In this document: positions 1 to 9,000 of the stretch, piece after piece
Position numbering within the stretch: the stretch's first letter is position 1
How the letters are laid out: every line of letters starts with the position of its first letter
DNA from: Microgenomates group bacterium
Lineage (GTDB): Bacteria; Patescibacteriota; Microgenomatia; UBA1400; PJMF01
NCBI GenBank assembly: GCA_009776965.1
Contig: WRMU01000017.1
Coordinates: 1 to 14,107, forward strand
DNA: 14,107 nucleotides
Direction of reading: 5' to 3'
The notes under the pieces: model-generated
What the model was told of the DNA's origin: nothing
Database searches by the model: none
What the model saw: the letters and a program-made list of their open reading frames with translations, nothing else
Translations under genes and position numbers: made by a program

Positions 1-1
1 C

Positions 2-619
2 ATCGCCAAAGGTGACTTTTGCGCCATCATGGGTCCCAGCGGTTCCGGAAAATCCACCCTCATGCACATCATTGGTGCTCTCGACACCCCCACTAGCGGC
101 CAATATCTACTCGACGGCCAAGAAGTAGGAGCTCTCGACGATGATGAGCTGAGTCTCATCCGCAACCAAAAGATCGGTTTTGTTTTCCAAGCCTTCAATT
201 TACTCCCCCGCACTAGTGTTCTCGACAATGTCATGCTCCCTGGGGTTTACGGAGAATTATCTCGCCCAGAAAGAAAAACTAGGGCTCTCGAAGCCATCGC
301 TGCTGTCGGTCTCACCGATCGCACCCATCACCATTCCAATCAACTTTCCGGCGGACAGCAACAACGCGTGGCTATTGCTCGTAGTCTCATCATGAACCCT
401 GCCATCATTCTCGCCGATGAACCCACCGGCAATCTCCCCACCGAGCAAACCGCCGAGATTATGCAGCTATTCGTCAATCTTCACCAAAAAGGACATACCA
501 TTGTGGTTATCACCCATGAGCCAGAAGTAGCCAAGTTCGCCCGCAAAATACTCCATCTTCGCGACGGCTGCGTCATTAAGATTGAAGAAAACCCGCCAGT
601 CAAAAAGAAAAGAAAATAA
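2..619 (+). CDS. ABC transporter ATP-binding protein, MacB/LolD type (5' partial)
   Basis: This is the ATPase of an ABC export complex; it hydrolyses ATP at the inner face of the membrane to drive the permease encoded next to it. The frame is open to the left edge, so the true start lies outside; the ATG at 29 falls inside the Walker A region and is not the start. Visible motifs in order are Walker A GPSGSGKST, a Q-loop (FVFQAFNLLP), the signature LSGGQQQR, Walker B IILADEPTG and the H-loop VVITHEP. Around 205 codons are visible. The residue after GNL in the D-loop is Pro where Asp is usual. The TAA at 617-619 directly abuts the ATG of the permease, so the two are surely co-transcribed and translationally coupled. 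A membrane-fusion (MacA-like) gene may lie upstream, but that is inference. The exported substrate cannot be told from sequence. Confidence 0.93.
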   Translation: MAKGDFCAIMGPSGSGKSTLMHIIGALDTPTSGQYLLDGQEVGALDDDELSLIRNQKIGFVFQAFNLLPRTSVLDNVMLPGVYGELSRPERKTRALEAIAAVGLTDRTHHHSNQLSGGQQQRVAIARSLIMNPAIILADEPTGNLPTEQTAEIMQLFVNLHQKGHTIVVITHEPEVAKFARKILHLRDGCVIKIEENPPVKKKRK

Positions 620-1792
620 ATGCTCATCTTAGAAACTATCAAAGAAAGCTTTAAGAGCCTCAGGCGCAATAAAATGCGCACCTTTCTCTCAGCTCTGGGC
701 ATTATTATCGGTATTGGTAGCGTTATCGCTCTAATTTCTCTGGGCAATGCCGCTCAAAGTACCATCCAAACCCAAATTGAAAGTTTTGGGGTTAATGCCA
801 TTAATATCATGCCTCGAGGGACAGAAAATCTGACCTTAGCGGACGCGCAATATCTGCGCAGCGATGCCTTTAGCTACTATTTTTCTGCCATTTCCCCCAA
901 ATTAAATGCCACCGACACCGTCACTTTCGACGACAAAACCACCCGCGCCACCATCGTCGGCGTTGACCACCACTTTTGGGAATCACATCAAGACAATCTC
1001 CAGAGTGGTCGCCATCCCGCTGTCGCTGACGACGAGGAGAGTAATCGAGTATTAGTCGTCGGCTCTAGCATAGCTGACGATTTATTTGGCCAAACCAATC
1101 CCTTAGGCCAAAAGGTCTATTTTGCTTATCAATACTGGCAGATAATTGGGGTTTTCAAAGAAGGCACTAATGATTCGTCCATTTACACTCCCTTGAGTTC
1201 CGTCGCCCAATACTTTGCTTCAGCCTCCACCAACGCCCTCACTTCCATCGAAATCACCGCCGCCAATAGTGAAGTCGCTAATGACGCTACCAGCCTAGCT
1301 AAGTTTCTAATGATGGGGCGCAAGAACATCGACAACGTGGACGATCTTCCTTTCACTTTCATCTCCTTCCAACAAATGGTAGAGACCATGAATGAGCTGA
1401 TGGGCATGTTTATGCTATTTTTAGTGGGCATCGCTGCTATTTCTCTACTCGTTGGCGGGATTGGCATCATGAATATTATGCTCGTCACCGTCGTTGAGCG
1501 CACCAGAGAAATTGGTCTGCGCAAAGCTCTCGGAGCCAGAAAAAGTACTATTGTCACTCAATTTTTGGTGGAGGCTATGGTTCTCACCCTCATTGGCGGC
1601 ATTTTTGGTTTTCTCCTCGGCCTTGGCCTTGCCGCCGTATTCTGCCAAATAGCCGACATGGATTTTATTATTAGTTGGCAGGGAGTCGCCCTAGGAGTAG
1701 GCGTTTCCACCGCCATCGGCCTCATCTTCGGCATCTACCCCGCCCAAAAGGCCGCCAAGCTCCAACCCATCGACGCTCTCCGCTTTGATTAA
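620..1792 (+). CDS. MacB/FtsX-family ABC transporter permease
   Basis: This is the membrane subunit pairing with the ATPase just upstream. At 390 residues it has the standard layout: one N-terminal transmembrane helix (about residues 21-42), an extracytoplasmic MacB_PCD-like domain (about 43-256), then three helices (about 263-288, 319-343, 355-373) forming the FtsX domain. The cytoplasmic loop carries the family signature ERTREIGLRKALGARKS, and the end AAKLQPIDALRFD is typical. In E. coli MacB the ATPase is fused to the permease; here they are separate, as in the YknY/YknZ arrangement. The ATG follows the ATPase stop with no gap, and the upstream bases are A-rich without a strong Shine-Dalgarno, which suits translational coupling. 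Family knowledge suggests export of peptides, lipids or toxic compounds by mechanotransmission; the actual substrate is unknown. Confidence 0.93.
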   Translation: MLILETIKESFKSLRRNKMRTFLSALGIIIGIGSVIALISLGNAAQSTIQTQIESFGVNAINIMPRGTENLTLADAQYLRSDAFSYYFSAISPKLNATDTVTFDDKTTRATIVGVDHHFWESHQDNLQSGRHPAVADDEESNRVLVVGSSIADDLFGQTNPLGQKVYFAYQYWQIIGVFKEGTNDSSIYTPLSSVAQYFASASTNALTSIEITAANSEVANDATSLAKFLMMGRKNIDNVDDLPFTFISFQQMVETMNELMGMFMLFLVGIAAISLLVGGIGIMNIMLVTVVERTREIGLRKALGARKSTIVTQFLVEAMVLTLIGGIFGFLLGLGLAAVFCQIADMDFIISWQGVALGVGVSTAIGLIFGIYPAQKAAKLQPIDALRFD

Positions 1793-1812
1793 CTAAAAAG
1801 TACAGCGAAGCA

Positions 1813-1938
1813 TAAATCGAGTATTTTGCGCGGTTTTAATTAAAAAATAAGCGCAGATGGGCTGAATGCCCATTGAGCATTATTTTTTACTCGCGCCAAG
1901 CTGTGCGCGGCGATTAAAACCGTCAAAATACCGATTTA
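1813..1938. repeat. Nested intergenic palindrome, three-way-junction shape
   Basis: Left arm 1813-1840 and right arm 1913-1938 are imperfect reverse complements: 28 against 26 bases, differing by two small indels, both containing GTATTTT and CGGTTTTAAT. Between the arms sit two further hairpins: 1841-1889 (long A/T stem with ATGGGC/GCCCAT core) and 1892-1909 (CGCGC/GCGCG). The whole would fold as a stem with two side arms. A short outer match, AACTAA at 1791-1796 with TTAGTT at 1946-1951, touches the stop codons of both flanking genes, so the palindrome fills the entire gap. It could be an extended two-way terminator, a decayed miniature mobile element, or a structured RNA; the sequence alone does not decide. 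Confidence 0.7.
1841..1889. terminator. Bidirectional intrinsic terminator
   Basis: The ten bases 1841-1850 pair perfectly with 1880-1889, and inside them ATGGGC (1857-1862) pairs with GCCCAT (1868-1873) around a five-base loop. An A-run leads and a T-run follows on either strand, so the hairpin gives a U-tract in both directions. It lies between convergent genes and can end both the macB-like transcript (+) and the rpoB-rpoC-pilin transcript (-). Confidence 0.75.
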
Positions 1939-1945
1939 GGCGAGC

Positions 1946-2377
1946 TTAGTTTCCGAAAAATCCGGGGATGCGAAGGATTTGTACGCCGACGATTTGCAAT
2001 ATCGCAATCCCAAAAATCATAAACCCAATCGCAATCAGCGAATTAGTAATCCTCTTTTTCGCCGCAGTCATCGCTCCAGCATCTCCGCTAGCAAAAATAA
2101 TCTGCACCGCTCCAATGATAATCTGCGCTGTCAGAATCACTCCCGCCAGCCCCATCGCAATCCGCACCATATAAGCCGCCAACTCCACCGTCTCGGTCGG
2201 CACACAACCCACAGCACTCCAATACCCTCCTCTAGCTTGGCAAGAACTACATTTGCTCTGCATCGTCGTATCAATCGCCCCCAAACCCTGACACAAATCA
2301 TGAGCTGCCTGCACCCGACCAACACCCATCAACAAACCCAACACCAAAACACCAACAGCAGAAGCCTTTTTCCACAT
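1946..2377 (-). CDS. Pilin-like membrane protein (TrbC/VirB2-like, CPR type)
   Basis: A 143-residue secreted membrane protein. Residues 1-24 form a signal peptide (WKK, hydrophobic core, VQA|A). The exported segment has four Cys (29, 43, 46, 58), including a CSSC pair and GGYWSAVGC, followed by two hydrophobic helices (about 68-95 and 111-135) separated by a short charged loop (SGDAGAMTAAKKR). It ends GVQILRIPGFF. This plan, with a GGxW...GC ectodomain and an IPGF-like end, matches a TrbC/VirB2 pilin-like family I recall as widespread in Patescibacteria. No VirB machinery is in the window, so a type IV secretion role is not shown. The ATG at 2375-2377 is chosen over a TTG two codons upstream because it sits 8 nt from a perfect extended -10. 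It begins 9 nt after the rpoC stop codon and probably also receives rpoBC read-through. Confidence 0.8.
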   Translation of the reverse strand: MWKKASAVGVLVLGLLMGVGRVQAAHDLCQGLGAIDTTMQSKCSSCQARGGYWSAVGCVPTETVELAAYMVRIAMGLAGVILTAQIIIGAVQIIFASGDAGAMTAAKKRITNSLIAIGFMIFGIAILQIVGVQILRIPGFFGN

Positions 2378-2385
2378 ATACAAAT

Positions 2386-2394
2386 ATTATAGCA
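2386..2394 (-). promoter_or_regulatory. Extended -10 promoter of the pilin-like gene (leaderless)
   Basis: On the minus strand this reads TGCTATAAT, a perfect TGnTATAAT extended -10. It overlaps the last codons and TAA stop of rpoC. Eight bases separate it from the ATG at 2377, so transcription would begin at or within about two bases of the start codon. There is no convincing -35 and no room for a Shine-Dalgarno. Confidence 0.6.
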
Positions 2395-5300
2395 CATCCA
2401 CCGCCGGCATATTCGTCGGGATTAAGCGACCAATAATAACATTCTCCTTCAAACCTTCCAAGTAATCAACTTGTCCTGCTGCTGCCGAATCCGTCAACAC
2501 ATTTTTGGTGTGTTGGAAGGAAGCTGCCGACAGCCATGAGCTAGTAAACAGCGAAGATCGTGTAATCCCCAGTAGCAACACTTTTGCCGTCGCCGGATCC
2601 CCTCCCGCCGCAATAGTGGCATCATTCTGCGTTAAGAAGCGGCTCAATTCCACCACCTCGCCCGTCATCATCTCCGTATCTCCCGCGTTCTCAATCTGCA
2701 CTTTGTCCCCCATCTTTCTGGCAATTACCTCAAAATGTTTATCATGAATAGGAATCCCCTGCGACTCATAAACCGCCTGCACTTGATCAATAATGTATTT
2801 TTGTGTCACCGACAATCCCTTAAGACGCAGCAGGTCTTGCAGATTCACACTCCCCGCTGTCAGCTCCTCGCCCACCACCACTTCATCACCGTCCTTCACC
2901 AATATCACCGCCGTATTATTCACGCTCACTTCTTGAGTGCCATCTACCACATTTTTATCAGTGATAGTAATCATCGCTCCATCTCCTTCCGTCGTCACCC
3001 TCACTTTCCCCGAGACTTCCGCCAACACCGCCGTCACTTTTGGCTTGCGTACTTCCAGCAACTCCTCCACCCGCGGCAGCCCTTGCGTCACATCCACCCC
3101 CAAAATACCTCCCGAGTGTTTCACCCGCATCGTCAACTGTGTCCCCGGCTCGCCAATACTCTGCGCCGCAATAATCCCTACCGGCGTACCCAATTGCACT
3201 TTCTCTCTAGTGGCAAAATCCCAACCATAACATTTCGCACACAGTCCATGACTTGCCCGACAGGTCAAAGGCGAATAAACACTAACTTCATTAATTTTGG
3301 AAGCAGCAATTTTATCAGCCATTTCATAATCAATCACCTCTCCGACCTTAATCACTTCCTTCTCCAAAGCAATATCCTCAGCCACAGTTCTTCCCAAAAT
3401 CCTATTTGCAAATACGTCCGGACGGCTCTCTCTATTCAAGACAATATGTTCACTCGTCCCACAATCACTCTCGCGCACAATACAATCATGGGCCACGTCC
3501 ACTAGTCTCCTCGTCAAATACCCCGCATCAGCAGTCTTCAACGCCGAGTCCGTTAACCCCTTGCGCGAACCCCGCGCACTCGTCACATATTCAAAAATAG
3601 TCAGTCCGCCACGGAAGTTAGACTTGGTCGGCATTTCCACAATATTACCCAGCGGATCCACCACCAATCCCCGCATCGCCGCCAGCTGCTTCACTTGGTC
3701 CCTCGAAGCCCGCGTTCCCCCCGAATTAATCATCACCTTCACTGCATTGTCTTCAGCATAAGAGTCCCAAGTTCTATTCGCCACTTCCTCGGTGGTTTTG
3801 ATCCATACGTCAAAAGTAAGTTTTCTCCGCTCATCCTCAGTAATAAAACCATCAAGATAACGGTCTTGGATTTGCGACACTTGTTTATTAGCACTCCGGA
3901 TAATTTCTTCTTTTTCTTTAATAGTCTTACAATCCGCCACCGACACGCTCAATCCCGAAATAGTAGCCGCGCTAAAACCCAAATCCTTAATACCATCAAT
4001 CAGTTTGGCCACCACTTCTGCCGAACATCTCCCAATTGCCTCAGTTACCACTTCCTTAATTTTCTTAGCGTTCACCGACTCATTAATAAAACTAATTCCT
4101 TCTGGCAAAACTTTATTAAAGTCAATCCTACCCAAAGTCGTCTCTATTACCTCGCCATCTAAACGCACTCTAATTCTTTGGCGCAGAGCAATATTTTTCA
4201 CTCCTGCCGCGTAATAAGCCTCCCCCTCATTAGCAAAAATTGACGGATAAATAGGTAATTTTTCATCAATACTAGTATAATAGAATAGACCCATGGCCAT
4301 TTCCTTATTGGGAATAGTAAAAGGCTCTCCATTAGCTGGCTTAAGTAAATTAACCTGCGACATCATTTTGTCCCGACATTCCTCTCTCGCCTGCACTGTC
4401 AGCGGCACATGCACCGCCATCTGGTCTCCATCAAAGTCCGCATTAAAACCCGAACACACACAAGGGTGCAACCTAATCGCACTTCCCTCAATTAAAATCG
4501 GATAAAAAGCTTGAATAGATAATTTATGCAGCGTCGGAGCTCGATTGAGAATTACCGGATGATCCTTAGTCACTTTTTCCAAAATATCATACACAATCGG
4601 ATCTGCCGTATCCACCATCTTCCTAGCCGATTTCACATTAGGCACAATCCCTTGCTCAATCAAATCATGCAATACATAAGGCTTAAACATCTCCAAAGCC
4701 ATATCCTTGGGTAAACCACATTCATTTAGCTTGAGCTCCGGACCCACCACAATCACGCTTCGCCCCGAGTAATCCACCCGTTTACCCAGTAAGTTTTGTC
4801 GGAAACGCCCCTGCTTACCCTTGAGCATTTCCGATAAGGACTTCAGCGGTCTCCTAGCTTGGCGCGGCGTCGCCTTCTTCACCTGATTAGCATCAATCAA
4901 ACTATCCACCGCTTCCTGCAGCATCCGCTTTTCATTACGCAAAATAATTTCTGGCGCTCCCAATTCAATTAAATACTTTAGCCGATTATTGCGTCCAATC
5001 ACTCTCCGATATAAATCATTGAGATCAGAGGTGGCGAACTTTCCGCCAGATAGCTGCACCATCGGTCGCAAATCTGGAGGGATAATGGGCAGTATGGTCA
5101 AGAACATCCAAGAGGGGTCAATATTTTGCTTCTTAAAACCTTCCACCACTTTTAGTCTCTTAATCGCCTTCACCTTCTTCGCTCCTGTGCTCTCCGCCAT
5201 CTCCGTGCGCAGCCTGTCCGCCAATTTAGCCAAATCAACCTCTTTCGCCAACCTCATCAAACTCTCCGCTCCCATCCCCACTTCCATAAAATCAGTCGCG

Positions 5301-6064
5301 TCATACTCGTCTAACTTCAGATATTCTTCCTCCGACAAAGTCCCACCTTTTTGTAATCTCTTAATAATCCTGCCAATCGCCGCAAAAATCTCCTGTTTTT
5401 GCTCCATTCCAATCACCAAATCTTGCTTGATGGCGGCAATTTGCGATTTAGATTTCGTTTCCAGCTCATTAAGTTTCAATTCTAGCGTCTCGCTCGACTG
5501 CACTTTCTCCCGCAAACCCGCCTGCTCCTCCTTAAGCTGTTTTTTAATTTCCACAATTCCTTCTTCCGCCGCCGCCTTCATACTCTCTAATTCCTCCTTC
5601 ACCTTATCATCCAAATCTGCCAGTACCGCCGTCTTTTTCTCCTCATCCACTGCCAATACTAAATACTGCGAGAAATAAACAATAGAATTAATATTCTTCG
5701 GACCAATATCTAATAAAAGCGATAGCTTACTTGGTGCACCCTTAAAAAACCAGATGTGAGCAATCGGACTTGCCAGACCAATATGTCCCATCCTTTCGCG
5801 CCGCACTCTCGACTGAGTCACTTCCACCCCACACTTATCACAAATAATCCCTTTATACCGAATCCGCTTATACTTCCCACAGTAACACTCATAATCTTTG
5901 GTTGGCCCAAAAATCTTCTCATCAAAAAGACCATCTTTCTCCGTTTTTTGGGAACGATAATTAATGGTTTCTGGCTTACGCACCTCGCCATAAGACCATT
6001 CCAAAATCTTTTCTGGCGAAGCTAGTTTAATTTGTAAAGCGGTAAAATCAATTAAATGTTTCAT
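2387..6064 (-). CDS. rpoC: DNA-directed RNA polymerase subunit beta'
   Basis: Catalytic clamp subunit of RNA polymerase, 1225 residues, within the range of compact bacterial beta' subunits. The N-terminus is canonical (LASPEKILEWSYGEV), with the zinc ribbon Cys60, 62, 75, 78. The active-site loop NADFDGDQM gives Mg-binding Asp543, 545 and 547. The second zinc site uses the Cys of SDCGTSE plus CRASHGLCAKC. The trigger-loop entry GEPGTQLTMR is intact, but the next residues are V981-K982-H983 where TFH is nearly universal. Residues about 141-240 are a charged, Glu/Lys-rich segment likely to form a coiled coil and replace the usual short linker. The ATG at 6064 is preceded by AAAGG five bases away. 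It follows rpoB by 19 bases and is followed at once by the pilin-like gene. Confidence 0.99.
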   Translation of the reverse strand: MKHLIDFTALQIKLASPEKILEWSYGEVRKPETINYRSQKTEKDGLFDEKIFGPTKDYECYCGKYKRIRYKGIICDKCGVEVTQSRVRRERMGHIGLASPIAHIWFFKGAPSKLSLLLDIGPKNINSIVYFSQYLVLAVDEEKKTAVLADLDDKVKEELESMKAAAEEGIVEIKKQLKEEQAGLREKVQSSETLELKLNELETKSKSQIAAIKQDLVIGMEQKQEIFAAIGRIIKRLQKGGTLSEEEYLKLDEYDATDFMEVGMGAESLMRLAKEVDLAKLADRLRTEMAESTGAKKVKAIKRLKVVEGFKKQNIDPSWMFLTILPIIPPDLRPMVQLSGGKFATSDLNDLYRRVIGRNNRLKYLIELGAPEIILRNEKRMLQEAVDSLIDANQVKKATPRQARRPLKSLSEMLKGKQGRFRQNLLGKRVDYSGRSVIVVGPELKLNECGLPKDMALEMFKPYVLHDLIEQGIVPNVKSARKMVDTADPIVYDILEKVTKDHPVILNRAPTLHKLSIQAFYPILIEGSAIRLHPCVCSGFNADFDGDQMAVHVPLTVQAREECRDKMMSQVNLLKPANGEPFTIPNKEMAMGLFYYTSIDEKLPIYPSIFANEGEAYYAAGVKNIALRQRIRVRLDGEVIETTLGRIDFNKVLPEGISFINESVNAKKIKEVVTEAIGRCSAEVVAKLIDGIKDLGFSAATISGLSVSVADCKTIKEKEEIIRSANKQVSQIQDRYLDGFITEDERRKLTFDVWIKTTEEVANRTWDSYAEDNAVKVMINSGGTRASRDQVKQLAAMRGLVVDPLGNIVEMPTKSNFRGGLTIFEYVTSARGSRKGLTDSALKTADAGYLTRRLVDVAHDCIVRESDCGTSEHIVLNRESRPDVFANRILGRTVAEDIALEKEVIKVGEVIDYEMADKIAASKINEVSVYSPLTCRASHGLCAKCYGWDFATREKVQLGTPVGIIAAQSIGEPGTQLTMRVKHSGGILGVDVTQGLPRVEELLEVRKPKVTAVLAEVSGKVRVTTEGDGAMITITDKNVVDGTQEVSVNNTAVILVKDGDEVVVGEELTAGSVNLQDLLRLKGLSVTQKYIIDQVQAVYESQGIPIHDKHFEVIARKMGDKVQIENAGDTEMMTGEVVELSRFLTQNDATIAAGGDPATAKVLLLGITRSSLFTSSWLSAASFQHTKNVLTDSAAAGQVDYLEGLKENVIIGRLIPTNMPAVDVL

Positions 6065-6083
6065 ATATGCCTTTTTTTGCTAA

Positions 6084-9000
6084 TTATGCTGCTTCCTCCT
6101 CAAGCAGTTCTTCAGTTTCTTCTTCAGTTTCTCCTTCAACTTCACTTAAATCATCAGCTCCCGTCTCCGCATCAAAGTCCTCCTCGCCGCTAACTTCTTC
6201 CGTCTCTCCCTCCTCCTCAGCATTTTCCGCCAGCAACTGTTCCTCAACACTCACTTCCAGCTTTATCTCCTCATCCGGCAATTTGGCCGGCGTCTCCTCA
6301 ACTTCCTGACTTTCTAGCGCCACCACATCAATCCCCAAAGAGTTCAACTCTCGCATCAACACCTTAAAGCCCTCCGGCACGGTCGGTGCGGGAATCTCCA
6401 CCCCCTTCACCACCGCCTCAAAGGCTTTCGAACGCCCAGCAATATCGTCCGACTTAATAGTAAGCATCTCTTGGAGCGTATAAGCTGCTCGATGCGCCTC
6501 CAGCGCCCAAACCTCCATTTCTCCCAATCTCTGACCTCCCATCTGCGCTTTACCGCCCAAGGGCTGCTGCGTCACCAAAGAATATGGTCCCGTCGAACGA
6601 GCATGCACTTTGTCCTCCACCATATGAGAAAGTTTCAGAATATACTCAATTCCCACCACCGTATCCTGCTCAAATCTCTCGCCAGTTCTCCCATCAATCA
6701 ACCGCATCTTTCCGTCAGACGGCAAACCCGCCTTTTCCAGCTCTCCCCAGATCTTTTCCTCATCAAACTCCTCAAAAGCTGGGATGGCCACTTTATAGCC
6801 TAACTTCTTGGCTGCAATACCCAGATGCGCCTCCAACAATTGACCCAAGTTCATCCGCGCCAACACCGAAAGAGGAGAAATAATAATATCAATAGCCGTT
6901 CCGTCCTCCAAGTGCGGCATATCAGCCTCTGGCATAATCTTCGAAATCACTCCTTTATTACCGTGCCTTCCTGCCAGCTTATCACCTACTGTAATCTTTC
7001 TGGTCTCCGCCACTCCAATAATCACTTCTTTATTCACCCCTGGGTCCAGTTCATCTCCCAACTCCCTGTCCAATACCTCAACACTAATAATGGTCCCTTT
7101 CTCACCGTGGGGCATCCGTAGAGAAGTATCGCGGATTTCCTTAGACTTTTCTCCAAAAATCGCTCGCAATAATCGCTCCTCGGGAGACAACTCAGTCTCC
7201 CCCCTAGGAGCCACCTTCCCCACCAAAATATCCCCGCCTTTAACCACACTCCCAATGCGCACAATTCCGTCCACATCTAAGTTTTTCAAAAAGCTCTCTG
7301 CCACGTTCGGAATATCATTAGTCAATTCTTCCGCTCCCAATTTAGTATCCATCACTCGCGCTTTATACGAATTAATGGTCACCGAAGTCAGCGTATCTTG
7401 TTTTACCAACCTATCAGAAATCACAATCGCATCCTCATATCCCAGTCCATCAAAGGCCATATAAGCAATCATCAAGTTTGTTCCCAAAGCCAACTCTCCT
7501 TTATCGCTGGAAGGACCGTCAATGATTAAATCTCCCGCCTTCACCTTCTGGCCCATCCGCACCTCTGGATGTTGGTTATAACACATACTTTGAGTGGTGC
7601 GCATAAACTTTTTGAGGGTATAAACTTCCTTTTCTCCGTCAAAACTCACCAACTCACTCTGATGTCCGGCATAAAACTTAGCCGCCTTTTTTAATTCCTT
7701 GTTATCTAGCTTAATCTCAATTCGATTACTATCCACATAAACCACCTCGCCCGAAAAATTAGCCACAATCGACCTTTCCATGGCTGTCGCGATAGCCCTC
7801 TCCATTCCCGTACCAATGATTGGCGCTTGCGCCTTCACCAAAGGCACCGCCTGACATTGCATATGTGTTCCCATCAGCGCCCTATTTGCCTCATCATGAG
7901 CAATAAACGGAATTAGCGAAGCGCTCGTCCCGATCACTTGGCGCGGCACCACGTCAATATACTCCACTTCCGTCACATCTCCTTCAATAAAATTATTCAT
8001 ATAGCGCATACTCACCCAATCATCCTTAATGTATCCCTTAGCGTCAATTTCAATACCTGCGTGGGTGATACAATGCTCCTCCTCCTCGTCAGCCGAGAGA
8101 TAGATAATCTCGCTCTCGTCAACCTTCATTTTCCCACTCTTATCTTCCACCACCTTAAAATAAGGCGCCTCCAAAAATCCAAAATTATTTACCCTAGTAT
8201 ATAGCGACAAATAAGTCACCAAGCCAATATTTTGCCCCTCAGGAGAACGTACCGGACAAATCCGGCCATACTGCGAAGCATTAATATCCCGCATCGAGAA
8301 AGAAGCTCTCTCTTTGGTCACTCCTCCCGAGCCCATCACCGACAACCGCCGCAAATTATCCACTTCTGCCAACGGATTGGTCTGGTCCAAAATCGCCGAC
8401 AGTCTATTGCGACGGAAAAAGTCCGCCACTGCCGAGATCAAAGGCCTAGCATTCACTAAGCTGCTAGGGGAGAGGAGCTCATCAGTTTTTGTCAGCGACA
8501 TTTTTTCGCGAATAGAGCGCTCCAGTCGCGTCAATCCCAGCCGAAAAGCATTCGCCTGCACCAACTCACCCACTCGCCGCACCCTTCGATTAGAAAGATG
8601 ATCAATATCATCAACCTTGCCTTCTTCATTTTGTAACCTAATCAAATATTTTACTGTCCGTAAAATATCTTCTGGCGCCAAAGTTGTCCTATCCAACGGC
8701 ACGTTCTCAATCTTCAACCTCCGATTAATCTTATATCGACCCACTTCCCCCAAACTATACCTTCTGGGCTCATAAAACATCTGCTTGAAATACTCTCTGG
8801 CATTATCAATCACTGCCGGCTCCCCAGGGCGCATCTTCGCATAAACCTCCAACAAAGCCTCATTCTGGCTCTTAGTTGGATCTTTTTCGATGCTATTGAG
8901 CAATAAACCATGCTTATCCAGCTCAATTTCCTCGGCAAATAACTCCCTGAGCTGCTCATCACTACCATATCCCAGCGCTCTAAGCAATACCGTCACCGAC

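Noticed and set aside
2378..2383. TTG start for the pilin-like gene at 2383
   Set aside because: It lies between the -10 and the predicted transcript start; ATG at 2377 is better placed.
2735..3505. Open frame of 256 codons on the + strand opposite rpoC
   Set aside because: It lies wholly antisense to strongly conserved rpoC, has His/Arg/Asn-rich low-complexity composition and no family motif. The same holds for the other + frames across 2.4-9.5 kb, such as the Ser-rich one at 4989-5678.
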